From the NCBI RefSeq assembly GCF_004366635.1, contig NZ_SORN01000005.1, positions 27,737-91,736 of the forward strand: DNA of 64,000 nucleotides. The letters are read 5' to 3'. The stretch comes from Roseinatronobacter bogoriensis DSM 18756 (lineage in GTDB: Bacteria; Pseudomonadota; Alphaproteobacteria; Rhodobacterales; Rhodobacteraceae). A program made the translations under genes and the position numbers. The notes under the pieces are model-generated. The model was not told the DNA's origin, did no database searches, and saw only the letters and a list, made by a program, of their open reading frames with translations. This document shows, one piece after another, positions 1-8,921 of the stretch. Positions within the stretch are counted from its first letter, which is position 1. Each line of letters starts with the position of its first letter.

Positions 1-122
1 ACCCCGCGCGCGCCCAGATGGCGCACCATTTCACCCAGCGAGGCATTCTTGCCCCCAACCTGCGCGACATCGCCCCGACCAAGGTCATTGAAACGGATGA
101 TCTGATTGTCAGTCAATTCCAT
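1..122 (-). CDS. ppsA: Phosphoenolpyruvate synthase, N-terminal fragment (runs off window)
   Basis: Only the first 40 or so codons are present, reading leftward from an ATG at 122-120 and leaving the window at base 1. The peptide begins MELTDNQIIRFNDLG and then reads DVAQVGGKNASLGEM. The VGGKNASLGEM element is the characteristic start of the PEP-synthase nucleotide-binding domain. The family converts pyruvate, ATP and water to PEP, AMP and phosphate for gluconeogenesis. Pyruvate phosphate dikinase shares part of this motif but usually has a different N-terminus, so ppsA is preferred. No upstream partner is visible: the 254 bp to the next gene hold nothing I can support. Confidence 0.8.
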   Translation of the reverse strand, partial: MELTDNQIIRFNDLGRGDVAQVGGKNASLGEMVRHLGARG

Positions 123-376
123 GCACACCCCCCTGCTGCGTTGGAAATATGTTTGTCTTGGCACGCCCTGATCGTCGGTCAGAAATCATGAAACACTGGT
201 GCATCATAGCAAGAATGAGTCAGCGGCGACTTGATCGGCGTCAACGCATCGCGTCGTGCGGCCAGATTGTTCGAGTTGCGGATGCAGGGCGGATTGCAGC
301 TGCAACAGCAGATCTTGCGGTTGGCTATGTCAGCTACGGCAACCTACAGCATCGGTCTGGCTTCCGCCCTCTGAGG

Positions 377-1516
377 TTAAAGGCCAATGCTTATGTTCTC
401 TTTATGCAGGTCGGCGCGGCACGCGCGCGCCTCCAGCGCGTGTTCACGGGCGATATGCGTGGCAGTCGGCGCCATGCCAAAGACGTCGAGTATGCGGCGC
501 CACCTATGCGCCCAGTCATGGCGGCGCAGGGACTGGGTGATATTTTGCGTCCTGATGCGTGATATGCGCGCAGGATCATTTTCCAGATCGGCAATCAAGG
601 ATGCGGGGTTGTGGCCCAAAGGGATGACAGCATCAGCCCAGTCGAATTCGGCATGATATTCGGAACAATCAGGCGCAGAGCCAATCAGAACCGCCCCACC
701 CGCGGCCCCTTCGAAATACCGCGTCGACAAAGCCTGCTCATGACCTGCATGCCGATTTCCGGCTGTCTTGTGGGCTGGGTCCCAAACAAGATAATATCGG
801 CTGCGCCGTATCAGTTCGGCATTCCATTGCCGCACTGCATCCCAGCTTTCGCCGACATTCTGGTTTTTCCATACGTCGTAATGATAAAACATGCCCTGTG
901 ACTTTGCCAAGGCAAGAAGCTCGGTGTGAACCTCGGGGTTATTGCGCCCTATGCAACACAGGTCAACCACGCGCTGGGGATGATCGGGCACTGGTGTCGT
1001 GCGCATCACATCAGTGGCGGTCGATAGCTGGGTGATCGGCGTTGACGTGTAGCGCCCAAGTTCCGGAATGCTGGACCCGTTCAGAACAAAGACATGGTCG
1101 AACATGTCAAGTTTGGCGAGGGTGCGTGCCTCGTTCGGAAAGGTTGCGGGCCAGGTTTCAAGCAGGAAGATCGCAGCCTTGCTGGCGCGGCTGCGCCAGT
1201 CACGGATCTGGACAAGCTCTTCAACCTCATGAATGAACTGACAGACATAGATGGCCAGATCGTAATCGCGGTCCAGAATGGTCACGGGCATCCTTGCCAC
1301 ATGGCGGCCTGCCATGCTTCGCAGTTTTGCGTCCAGTCGATCGCGCAAGGGGGGAACGGCACTCGGGTTATCCTTGTCAAAAAAACGGTTACTTGGTGCA
1401 ACGATGTCAGCGCTTTCGATCTGAGAAATCACATCGACAAATTCCCAGATCACACCACTCCATGCGCGCACGTCCATATTGAAGGTTGCCATCAACAGAC
1501 AGTGGCGTTCAGTCAT
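377..1516 (-). CDS. CgeB/glycosyltransferase group 1-like protein
   Basis: A 379-residue soluble protein with no signal peptide. The C-terminal half has the layout of CgeB-type glycosyltransferases: a GRNNPEVHTELL segment near residues 190-201, then STRYFEGAAGGAVLIG at about 264-279, and a loop rich in acidic residues. The STRYFEGAAGG element matches the sugar-nucleotide binding Rossmann half of GT-B enzymes. The likely role is transfer of a sugar in surface polysaccharide or glycoprotein synthesis; donor and acceptor cannot be read from sequence. It is divergent from the nucleotide-sugar operon starting at 1651, which supports a shared surface-glycan role. The ATG at 1516 fits the domain start. 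Confidence 0.65.
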   Translation of the reverse strand: MTERHCLLMATFNMDVRAWSGVIWEFVDVISQIESADIVAPSNRFFDKDNPSAVPPLRDRLDAKLRSMAGRHVARMPVTILDRDYDLAIYVCQFIHEVEELVQIRDWRSRASKAAIFLLETWPATFPNEARTLAKLDMFDHVFVLNGSSIPELGRYTSTPITQLSTATDVMRTTPVPDHPQRVVDLCCIGRNNPEVHTELLALAKSQGMFYHYDVWKNQNVGESWDAVRQWNAELIRRSRYYLVWDPAHKTAGNRHAGHEQALSTRYFEGAAGGAVLIGSAPDCSEYHAEFDWADAVIPLGHNPASLIADLENDPARISRIRTQNITQSLRRHDWAHRWRRILDVFGMAPTATHIAREHALEARACRADLHKENISIGL

Positions 1517-1650
1517 ATCAGACTCCTCCGAAATTCACCCCACCAACAGCACCCGCAAAAAAATGTTCCCCCAAGCCCAAAATAACTATGCGCGGCGGGA
1601 ACAATGCGCACTGCAACCGGTTGAAGATCGCATTTGGTAGGAGGTCTTCA

Positions 1651-2703
1651 ATGAAGGTACTGGTTACGGGCTCGGATGGTTACATTGGCGCAGTTGCTTG
1701 TCCCTATCTTATGGCCGCAGGGCATGAGGTTGTGGGCCTTGATTCAGGGTTCTACCGGCAAGGTTGGCTGTTTGAGCCGGGAGTGTCGCGCCCTGCGACG
1801 CTGACCATGGATATCCGTGATATCACAGCCCGCGATTTGCAGGGCTTTGACGCCGTTGTTCATATGGCGGAACTGTCGAATGACCCTTTGGCGCAGCAAT
1901 CGCCGGAGCTGACACGTGATATCAATTATCGCGGGTCAATCAGGCTGGCAGAGGCGGCGCGCCAGGCAGGTGTCACCAGATTTGTCTATATGTCGTCATG
2001 TTCGGTCTATGGGGTGGCAGATGGCGATACGATCCTGACAGAAGACAGCCCGGTAAAACCCCAGACCGCTTATGCCGAGTGCAAGGTCGATGTGGAACGT
2101 GATCTGGTCCGTATGATGGCCCCGGAATTCAGCCCCTGTTTTCTGCGCAACGCAACTGTTTTTGGTGCAAGCCCACGGCAACGTTTTGACCTTGTCCTGA
2201 ACGATCTGTGTGGGCTGGCCTGGACCACCGGAAAGATCACGCTTCTCTCAAATGGTATGCCTTGGCGGCCGCTTGTTCATGTGCAGGATGTGTGTCAGGC
2301 GGTGCATCTTGCACTGCAAGCACCGGCAGAAAAGGTTGCCGGGGTTGCCATGAATGTCGGCTCGGATGATCAGTGTTACCGCGTGATCGACATTGCGCAT
2401 ATCGTGGCAGCCGCCTTTCCGAATTGCGAGATAGAGGTTGGTCCCCCAAGCGCGGATAACAGGTCTTATCGCGTCAGCTTCGCGCGTATCGGAAAGATGC
2501 TGCCGCAGTTCCGCTGCCAGTGGAACGCACAAAGCGGTGCGCTGCAAATGAAGCAGTTGTTTGAAAGGATCGGCATGGAGGAGGCCGATTTTCGCGCGCC
2601 GGCCTATACCCGTCAGAAAATGGTCCGGAAACTGTGCGACAGCGGGCTGCTGGATGAGGGCCTGCGCTGGACAGAAGCACGGTTCGGGGCGGTCGCAGCA
2701 TGA
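1651..2703 (+). CDS. NAD-dependent nucleotide-sugar epimerase/dehydratase (extended SDR)
   Basis: A 350-residue extended short-chain dehydrogenase. The N-terminus has the Rossmann glycine motif GSDGYIG (residues 7-13). The catalytic site is visible as SSCSVYG (115-121) and YAECK with Tyr141 and Lys145. These features are those of UDP-glucose 4-epimerase-like and CDP/GDP-sugar-modifying enzymes. The reading frame extends upstream to 1486, but ATG 1651 follows a strong AGGAGG ribosome site at the right spacing and begins exactly at the Rossmann strand. It is the first gene of a tightly packed operon; its stop overlaps the next start (ATGA, 2700-2703). The exact sugar is unknown. Neighbouring rfbF suggests a CDP-linked sugar, which is inference. 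Confidence 0.75.
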   Translation: MKVLVTGSDGYIGAVACPYLMAAGHEVVGLDSGFYRQGWLFEPGVSRPATLTMDIRDITARDLQGFDAVVHMAELSNDPLAQQSPELTRDINYRGSIRLAEAARQAGVTRFVYMSSCSVYGVADGDTILTEDSPVKPQTAYAECKVDVERDLVRMMAPEFSPCFLRNATVFGASPRQRFDLVLNDLCGLAWTTGKITLLSNGMPWRPLVHVQDVCQAVHLALQAPAEKVAGVAMNVGSDDQCYRVIDIAHIVAAAFPNCEIEVGPPSADNRSYRVSFARIGKMLPQFRCQWNAQSGALQMKQLFERIGMEEADFRAPAYTRQKMVRKLCDSGLLDEGLRWTEARFGAVAA

Positions 2704-4043
2704 TCATCATCGACACCGCCCTTGCCAGACGCGCCGCCGAAGCTCGGCCAATCCGTGTCGGCATGGTGGGGGCCGGGTTCATGGGTTCGGGCATCGCGTT
2801 GCAGATTGCGCAGTCGGTGCCCGGAGTGCAGATATGTGCAATCGCGGCGCGCCAGACGGATCAGGCGCGCGCGGTATTCGAGGCCAGCCGCAAGGGCGAG
2901 GCTGTTCGCGTAACCCAAAGTGTCGATGACGTCTCCCGCGCGATCCGCGAGGATGCGCCGGTCGTGACCGAAGACCCTGCCGTGATGGCTGCGGCCAAGG
3001 GGCTGGACGCGATCATTGAGGTCACAGGATCAATGGATTACGCCCTGCGCGGTGTCGAAACCGCAATCAGCACCGGTAAACACGTGGTGCTGATGAATGC
3101 AGAGTTGGACGGCACAATCGGCCCCCTGCTGGCACAGCGGGCGCGTGCAGCGGGTGTGGTCTATACAAATGCCGATGGCGACCAGCCCGGGGTTCAGATG
3201 AACCTGATCCGCTTTGTCAAAGGGATTGGCGTGAAGCCAGTATTGGCCGGAAACATCAAGGGATTGCAGGACACGGACCGCACCCCCGATACGCAACGCG
3301 GCTTTGCGGAGAAATGGGGCCAGAATGTTGCGATGGTCACATCCTTTGCAGACGGCACCAAGATTGCGTTCGAACAAGCCATTGTCGCAAATGGCACGGG
3401 TATGCGCGTGGCAAGGCGCGGGATGATCGGCCCTGACCCGACCGGCAAAGATCCGACAGCGCCCTTGCGCCCATTGGAAGATTTCGTTGACATGCTGCGC
3501 CCGCATATCGACCCCGATGGCCCCGGCATCGTGGATTTTGTTGTCGGCGCGCGGCCCGGACCCGGTGTGTTTGTGCTGGGCACACATGATGACCCGCGCC
3601 AGCAGCATTACCTTGCGCTGTATAAACTGGGAGATGGGCCTTTCTACCTGTTCTACACGCCCTACCACCTGTGCCATTTCGAAGTGCCAATGACGGTCGC
3701 GCGCGCAGTCTTGTTTGCCGATGCCGCATTGACGCCGCTTTCCGGTCCGCAGGTGGGGGTTGTCGCGACCGCCAAGCGCGACCTCGGGGCGGGTGATCAG
3801 ATCGACGGGATCGGCGGCTTCATGACCTATGGACAAGCCGAGAATTATGACGTGATCGCGCGGGACAGGCTTTTGCCTATGGGCCTTGCCGAGGGCGCAA
3901 TCCTGAAAAGGCCGGTTTCCAAGGGCGCGGTGCTGCACTTCGAAGATGTGGACCTGCCGTCGGGGAGTCGCGTCGCGGAACTTTATGGTGAAATGGAACG
4001 ACAGTTCTCACGCGTTCCTGAAATGGAGGGGGCCTATTCATGA
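2700..4043 (+). CDS. NAD(P)-binding oxidoreductase with C-terminal SAF domain
   Basis: A 447-residue protein. Residues 18-31 hold a dinucleotide-binding motif (VGMVGAGFMGSG) and the first half resembles the homoserine-dehydrogenase fold (VVLMNAELDGTIG, NADGDQPG). The last 80 residues, from about 370 (RDLGAGDQIDGIGGF to KGAVLHFEDV), look like an SAF domain of the type found in sialic acid synthases and FlgA. Proteins of this architecture occur in surface-sugar clusters, but I know of no firmly assigned reaction. It sits between an epimerase and rfbF with 4-bp overlaps on both sides, so it is almost certainly translationally coupled and part of the same pathway. A role as a nucleotide-sugar or sugar-acid oxidoreductase is inference. 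Confidence 0.7.
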   Translation: MIIIDTALARRAAEARPIRVGMVGAGFMGSGIALQIAQSVPGVQICAIAARQTDQARAVFEASRKGEAVRVTQSVDDVSRAIREDAPVVTEDPAVMAAAKGLDAIIEVTGSMDYALRGVETAISTGKHVVLMNAELDGTIGPLLAQRARAAGVVYTNADGDQPGVQMNLIRFVKGIGVKPVLAGNIKGLQDTDRTPDTQRGFAEKWGQNVAMVTSFADGTKIAFEQAIVANGTGMRVARRGMIGPDPTGKDPTAPLRPLEDFVDMLRPHIDPDGPGIVDFVVGARPGPGVFVLGTHDDPRQQHYLALYKLGDGPFYLFYTPYHLCHFEVPMTVARAVLFADAALTPLSGPQVGVVATAKRDLGAGDQIDGIGGFMTYGQAENYDVIARDRLLPMGLAEGAILKRPVSKGAVLHFEDVDLPSGSRVAELYGEMERQFSRVPEMEGAYS

Positions 4044-4852
4044 AAGTTGTCATATTCGCAGGGGGGTTGGGCACCAGATTGTCGGAAGAGACTGGCCGTC
4101 GCCCCAAACCGATGGTCGAGATTGGCGGCAAGCCGATCCTGCACCACATCATGTCTGTCTTTGCATTGCACGGCCTGACTGATTTTGTCGTTCTTGGCGG
4201 ATACAAGGTCGAGGTCATCAAGGATTATTTTCTGAACTATTACCAGCGGTCGGGGAATTTTACCGTCGATCTGGGCACGGGTCAGGTGACATGGGCCGAC
4301 ACGCGCGCCGAAAGCTGGAAAGTTACTGTGGTCGATACTGGCATTGACACCATGACCGGCGGCCGCCTGAAACGCGCGCAGCATGTTATCGGCGATGGGC
4401 CGTTTTGCCTGACCTATGGTGACGGGCTTGCAGATGTCGATGTCAGCGCCCTGATCGCCCATCACCGTGACGTGGGTGCCACCGCAACCGTGACCGCAGT
4501 TCAGCCACCGGGGCGTTTCGGGGTGCTGACAACCGGCGGAGGCGAGCTTGTTGAAGGGTTCCGCGAAAAGGCGTCTGCCGATGTTGGAATGATCAATGGT
4601 GGCTTTTTCGTGTGTGAAAAGGCGGTCTTTGACCTGATCGACGGTGATGCCACCGTCTGGGAGCAAGAGCCGATGGCGCGCCTGGTTGCAGGCAGGCAGC
4701 TTGCCGTTTATCGCCATGACGGCTTCTGGCAGAGCATGGATACCCTGCGTGACAAGCATGTCCTTGAAAAGGCCTATTCGCAGGGCGCGCCCTGGCTAAG
4801 GCCTAGGGCAGTGGTTGCGCCGCTGCCTGTCAGTGGGAGTGCGGTTTCGTGA
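4040..4852 (+). CDS. rfbF: Glucose-1-phosphate cytidylyltransferase
   Basis: A 270-residue nucleotidyltransferase making CDP-glucose from CTP and glucose 1-phosphate. The signature GGLGTRLSEET (residues 8-18) with the following RRPKPMVEIGGKP is diagnostic for RfbF. YGDGLADVD (126-134) supplies the metal-binding acidic residues. Full family length. The start overlaps the SAF-oxidoreductase stop (ATGA) and its own stop overlaps the next GTG start. The usual partner rfbG (CDP-glucose 4,6-dehydratase) is not in the operon or elsewhere in this window, so the CDP-glucose product must be used by the SDR/SAF enzymes here or by genes elsewhere. Confidence 0.9.
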   Translation: MKVVIFAGGLGTRLSEETGRRPKPMVEIGGKPILHHIMSVFALHGLTDFVVLGGYKVEVIKDYFLNYYQRSGNFTVDLGTGQVTWADTRAESWKVTVVDTGIDTMTGGRLKRAQHVIGDGPFCLTYGDGLADVDVSALIAHHRDVGATATVTAVQPPGRFGVLTTGGGELVEGFREKASADVGMINGGFFVCEKAVFDLIDGDATVWEQEPMARLVAGRQLAVYRHDGFWQSMDTLRDKHVLEKAYSQGAPWLRPRAVVAPLPVSGSAVS

Positions 4853-5379
4853 TTTTCCGCAACACCATCTTTGAAGGTGCAAAGTTAATTGATGTAGAAC
4901 GCCACGCCGATGCGCGCGGAATGTTCGGGCGCGTGTTCTGCGCCGAGGAATTCCGCGCGCAGGGTCTGCCCGATACATTCGTTCAGCAAAATATTTCTGT
5001 TTCTGCCCGGCGCGGAACATTGCGGGGCATGCACTATCAGGTTGCGCCGCATGCCGAGGCCAAGCTGGTGCGCTGCACGCGCGGGGCGATCATTGATGTG
5101 ATCCTTGATCTCAGGCCAGAGTCGTCGACATTCATGCAATGGGCAGGTTTTGAACTGACCGCCGAAAACCTGACGCAATTGCTTGTTCCCCAAGGCTTCG
5201 CGCATGGATTTCAGACTTTGGCAGATGATACCGAGGTCAACTATCTTGTAAGCTACCCCTATACGCCTGCTGCTGAGCGGGGGGTCCGCTGGGACGATCC
5301 GGTTGCCGCTATTTCCTGGCCGATGGTCCCGACAGAGATGTCCGACAAAGACCGCAATTGGCCAGATCTTGATGTGTGA
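4849..5379 (+). CDS. dTDP-4-dehydrorhamnose 3,5-epimerase-like cupin (RfbC family)
   Basis: A 176-residue RmlC-type cupin. The catalytic His62 lies in TLRGMHYQ, and QGFAHGFQTL (115-124), Tyr132 and Asp149/Asp150 follow in the family positions, so the epimerase site looks intact. It starts with GTG at 4849 overlapping the rfbF stop. The other rml genes (A, B, D) are absent here, so the substrate is probably not dTDP-4-keto-6-deoxyglucose from this operon. A CDP-linked 4-keto sugar is an alternative that fits rfbF next door. The 170 bp after its stop contain no supported gene. Confidence 0.75.
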   Translation: MIFRNTIFEGAKLIDVERHADARGMFGRVFCAEEFRAQGLPDTFVQQNISVSARRGTLRGMHYQVAPHAEAKLVRCTRGAIIDVILDLRPESSTFMQWAGFELTAENLTQLLVPQGFAHGFQTLADDTEVNYLVSYPYTPAAERGVRWDDPVAAISWPMVPTEMSDKDRNWPDLDV

Positions 5380-5549
5380 TTGTGTTGGGTGCCGTCTCGA
5401 TTGGTTTCTGGCAAAAGTTTGATCATGCAGACCCGGTCTTTTTGGCGGAAAGCAATGCTGACTCAAGCTGACGCAATGCATCCATCGGGTCGCGTTCCAT
5501 TATTAGCGAATTATCGCGTTTTAGTTCTTCAAACAGAGGGCGGGTCCCC

Positions 5550-6560
5550 ATGCGTACAGTCTCGGTCGTAATCCCATATTATCAATCCGAAGCCGGTGTG
5601 CTTGGCCGCGCGCTTCGCTCTGTCGAGGCTCAGGACCTACCGGCAGATTGGCGCTTGTTGGTGGTGGTGGTTGATGACGGCTCACCCGTGCCCGCCAAGC
5701 GCGAACTTGACGGTTTTGAACTGACAGAACCGCGATATCTGAAGCTGGTTGAACAAAAGAACGCGGGCGTAGGCGCTGCCAGAAATCGCGGTCTGGATGT
5801 TGCCATCCCGGAAAGTGACGCAATTGCCTTTCTGGACTCGGATGACATTTGGCCCGCGGACCATCTGAGACGCGCCATTGAAGCATTGGATGCGGGTTTC
5901 GACTTTTACTTTACCGATAACTCTCGAGCAGGCTCTCATGACTCCTACATCTGGTCACCATATGGAGCACGCACTGCAAAGCTCATTGCCCAGCTTAGCG
6001 AAAAAACGGGGATCATTGAACTGCCCCGCGATGACATGGTTGGCTGTTGCCTTAGGGAGTTTCCCTGTCAAGCATCAACGATCGTCTATCGGAAAGCTGT
6101 AGCGCCGGATTTGCGGTTTAATACCGTACTCAAGTCTTCGGGTGAAGATGTTTTGTTTTTCACAGCGCTTCTGGCAAGCGCCAATCGCATAGCCTTTGAC
6201 TCGGATAGTATTGTCGTATGTGGTGAAGGCTTGAATATCTACTTTGGTCACTTGGGTTGGGATGCCCCTCGCTTCCTGAGTATCAAGGTTGACCAGCTTC
6301 TGACATACCGCACTTTATCCAGATCGAACTTCATTAGCACGAATAACAAAGCACTGAGCGACGAGTTGGTTCGGGCATTAACTGATCAACTAAGCTACCA
6401 CCTGATACGAAATATGCTGAAAAAGCCAAAGAACGCTGCTCGTGAGGCCTGGCGTTTGGCGCGAACAGACATAGGTGGATTGGGCGCAGTGCTAAGCGCA
6501 ATTCCTAAGACGATCATTGCAAAGCTGCAGGGAAAACCCATTCCTGTAAGTGCCGACTGA
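5550..6560 (+). CDS. Family 2 glycosyltransferase
   Basis: A 336-residue GT-A fold enzyme. It opens with VSVVIPYYQSE, has VDDGS (41-45) for nucleotide binding, GVGAARNRGLD, and the metal-binding FLDSDD (95-99). There is no signal peptide and no obvious transmembrane helix. It probably acts at the cytoplasmic face of the membrane, adding a sugar to a lipid-linked glycan. It lies 170 bp after the rfbC-like gene and just before the flippase. Base composition drops visibly from about 5880 to 6540, with many AT-ending codons compared with its neighbours, which suggests separate acquisition. Acceptor and sugar are unknown. Confidence 0.8.
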   Translation: MRTVSVVIPYYQSEAGVLGRALRSVEAQDLPADWRLLVVVVDDGSPVPAKRELDGFELTEPRYLKLVEQKNAGVGAARNRGLDVAIPESDAIAFLDSDDIWPADHLRRAIEALDAGFDFYFTDNSRAGSHDSYIWSPYGARTAKLIAQLSEKTGIIELPRDDMVGCCLREFPCQASTIVYRKAVAPDLRFNTVLKSSGEDVLFFTALLASANRIAFDSDSIVVCGEGLNIYFGHLGWDAPRFLSIKVDQLLTYRTLSRSNFISTNNKALSDELVRALTDQLSYHLIRNMLKKPKNAAREAWRLARTDIGGLGAVLSAIPKTIIAKLQGKPIPVSAD

Positions 6561-6567
6561 GAGACGG

Positions 6568-7992
6568 ATGGCGACCTTTAGAAAGCTGGTCACGGGCACG
6601 GCCCTGATTTCGTCAGTCAATATGCTGCGACTGGTGGTGCAGTTTGTATCGCTGCCCTTGCTGGCGCGACTGCTTAGCCCCGAAGATTATGGCATCGTGG
6701 CAATGGCGATGCCGATCTTGCTGTTTGTCATGCTCTTTGCGGATAGCGGTCTGGGCGTTTCGCTTGTTAGGGACCAAACCGCCGGGGCGACCGCGTGGCA
6801 CTCCTGCTTCTGGTTGACGACGGTGCTGGGTGCAGGCCTTTGCCTAGTGCTTGCGGCATTTTCTCCGACCTTTGCTGACTGGATGAATGAGCCGGCACTG
6901 GCACCCGTCATGGCCACACTTGCAGTCGTAATTCTGCTACAGTCATTGACGCTTGTGCCCGGGGCCGCACTGCAAAGGCATGGTTTGTTCAGTCGGGTCG
7001 CGGCGGCCGAGATAGCCGGGGTTCTGGCAAGCATCGGCGTGGCCATCGCTGTGGCCTTGAATGGGTTTGGCGTCTGGGCGCTGGTCTGGCAGCAGGTCGT
7101 TCTTTACGGTGTCCGGCTATTGCTTACAGGCCTTCTTAGCCCCTACCGGCCGCAGTTGGTTTTTGAATGGCAGGCCGCGCGGGGACATGTGGTCTTCGGC
7201 TGGAAGCTATTGGTGGCGAATGCGATCACATTCGCCGGGCGTTCGGCGGAGAGTATTGTCATCGGGAAATTCAGGGGCGCGGCTGATCTGGGCGTGTTCG
7301 GCATGGCGTATCAATTTGCAAAGCTGCCATGGATGCTTGTGACAGGCCCGCTTCAGTTTGTGTTATTCCCACAAGTGGCAGACGCGCAGAACGATCCTGT
7401 CAGGCTTCGCGCGCAGGCCCTGCTGGTCAGCAAAGTCATCGCAACATTGCTGCTTGTACCTATGGCTTTGATTGGGGCGGCCAGCGTACCCATTTTCGAC
7501 ATTCTGCTTTCTGAAAAATGGCGAGAGGCGGCATATGTCTTTTCCTTGATTGTCGCAGCAGCGGCAGTCCAGCCTGTCATCGGGGTGTTGGGAACATTTG
7601 TGCTGGCAATCGGGCGCCCGGATGTTCAGCTTCGGCTGACGATGCAGTCAACTGTCCTGTGGATGATTAGCCTTTTGGGCTCGGTCTGGTTCGGGCTTTA
7701 CGCTATTGCCATCGCCTATACGGTTTCCTCGCTCGCATTCTCTGCCTGGAGCCTTCGGGTGATGTTGCCACTTGTTGGGTGCAGCGTCGCAGATTACATG
7801 AAGGCCGTAGGTGGACAGGTCATTCTGGCTATCGCGGCGGCTGTAACTTACCTGCTGATCACCCAGGCTTGGGACTTGACTGATGGCGCTGCCATTTTGC
7901 TGGCAATGGCATTGGCGAGCGGTTGCATCGTGTTCTCGTTCAGCCTTTCTTACCGCGATCTTTCAGCAGGATTGAATGCTCTGAGGCGATAG
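6568..7992 (+). CDS. Wzx-like polysaccharide flippase (MOP superfamily)
   Basis: A 474-residue, highly hydrophobic membrane protein with about 12-14 predicted helices. The N-terminal TGTALISSVNMLRLVVQF and LLARLLSPEDYGIVAMA elements are typical of O-antigen/polysaccharide transporters. The family moves undecaprenyl-linked oligosaccharides from the cytoplasmic to the periplasmic face. The frame opens at a GTG at 6550, but ATG 6568 is preferred because MATFRKL is the usual N-terminus and GAGAGACGG precedes it. It follows the glycosyltransferase by 7 bp and closes the operon. A weak hairpin with CCGA and TCGG arms lies just after the stop (about 7993-8016). Confidence 0.85.
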   Translation: MATFRKLVTGTALISSVNMLRLVVQFVSLPLLARLLSPEDYGIVAMAMPILLFVMLFADSGLGVSLVRDQTAGATAWHSCFWLTTVLGAGLCLVLAAFSPTFADWMNEPALAPVMATLAVVILLQSLTLVPGAALQRHGLFSRVAAAEIAGVLASIGVAIAVALNGFGVWALVWQQVVLYGVRLLLTGLLSPYRPQLVFEWQAARGHVVFGWKLLVANAITFAGRSAESIVIGKFRGAADLGVFGMAYQFAKLPWMLVTGPLQFVLFPQVADAQNDPVRLRAQALLVSKVIATLLLVPMALIGAASVPIFDILLSEKWREAAYVFSLIVAAAAVQPVIGVLGTFVLAIGRPDVQLRLTMQSTVLWMISLLGSVWFGLYAIAIAYTVSSLAFSAWSLRVMLPLVGCSVADYMKAVGGQVILAIAAAVTYLLITQAWDLTDGAAILLAMALASGCIVFSFSLSYRDLSAGLNALRR

Positions 7993-8084
7993 CCGACCAA
8001 AGACTTTTGATCGGACTGGCAAAAGCGCCGGATCACTCGACGTGGCCGAATGCCGATGCGCCATAATTCAGCTACGCGGCTTGT

Positions 8085-8921
8085 TCACCGATCCTGCCAT
8101 TGGGGCGCACGTTTTTCGATGAAGGCGCCTATACCCTCTTCGGCGTCATGGGCCAGCATGTTTTCTACCATCACTTGGCTGGCATAGTCATAGGCATCCG
8201 CAAGGGGCATCTCGCGTTGTGCGTAAAAGGCGCGTTTGCCTGTGGCCAGCGTCATGCCGGATTTCGACGCGATCTTGCGGGCCATCTCCATCGTGGTTGT
8301 TGTCAGCTCCGCAGCAGGGACGGCGTAATTTATCAGGCCGATTTCTGCCGCGCGGGGGGCCGGGGTCATGTCGCCGGTCAGAAGCATTTCCATCGCGTGC
8401 TTGTTTGAGATGTTGCGCGACAAGGCCACCATCGGGGTCGAACAGAACAGCCCGATATGCACCCCCGGCGTGCTGAACCTTGCAGTATCCGCCGCAATCG
8501 CCAGATCACAGCTTGCCACCAATTGACAGCCCGCAGCCGTGGCAACGCCCGTCACTTCGGCAATCACGGGCTTGGGGCACTGGACGATACCCTGCATCAC
8601 AGCCGAACATTGTGCCATGACACTTGCGAAATAGGCGCGCCCCCCATCAGGGGCCGCGCGCCCGGCTGTCATTTCCTTCAGGTCATGGCCCGCGCAGAAT
8701 GCCGGACCATTTGCGGCCAGGACGATCACGCGAACCGCGCTGTCGCGGCCCGCTGCAGTGAAAGCCCTTCCCAGTTCCGAAAGCATCGCCTCGGACAAGG
8801 CGTTGCGGCGTGCAACATCGTTCAGGGTCAGACGCAAGACGCCATCATCTGTAAGCGTGCGCAGAAGGATGTCAGGTTCAGCGGGCATGGATGCGGGGAT
8901 TTTTGAAGGGTTAGTTAACAT
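8085..8921 (-). CDS. ECHDC3-type crotonase lacking both catalytic glutamates
   Basis: A 278-residue crotonase-fold protein with FCAGHDLKEMT (oxyanion loop) and TGVATAAGCQLVASCDLA, then STPGVHIGLFCSTPMVAL. True enoyl-CoA hydratases carry Glu in GGGCE and in PE(x)xLG. Here those positions read GCQ and PGVHIG, so both catalytic acids are replaced. This pattern matches the ECHDC3 branch, whose activity is poorly defined. ATG 8921 is chosen because GGAGAG sits upstream; it overlaps the OsmC stop, and an alternative start is 8888. It is the last gene of the dmdA-like operon. I reject DmdD (methylthioacryloyl-CoA hydratase) because the active-site glutamates are missing. Confidence 0.8.
   Translation of the reverse strand: MLTNPSKIPASMPAEPDILLRTLTDDGVLRLTLNDVARRNALSEAMLSELGRAFTAAGRDSAVRVIVLAANGPAFCAGHDLKEMTAGRAAPDGGRAYFASVMAQCSAVMQGIVQCPKPVIAEVTGVATAAGCQLVASCDLAIAADTARFSTPGVHIGLFCSTPMVALSRNISNKHAMEMLLTGDMTPAPRAAEIGLINYAVPAAELTTTTMEMARKIASKSGMTLATGKRAFYAQREMPLADAYDYASQVMVENMLAHDAEEGIGAFIEKRAPQWQDR

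Noticed and set aside
3030..3938. 302-codon minus-strand frame opposite the SAF-domain oxidoreductase
   Set aside because: Cys/His-rich shadow frame without ribosome site or family motif; the plus-strand protein is clearly the real gene.
5380..5571. 63-codon frame between the rfbC-like gene and the glycosyltransferase
   Set aside because: No ribosome site, no motif, and it overlaps the glycosyltransferase start.
8085..8921. DmdD (methylthioacryloyl-CoA hydratase) because it follows a DmdA-like gene
   Set aside because: Both catalytic glutamates required in DmdD are replaced; the sequence fits the ECHDC3 branch.
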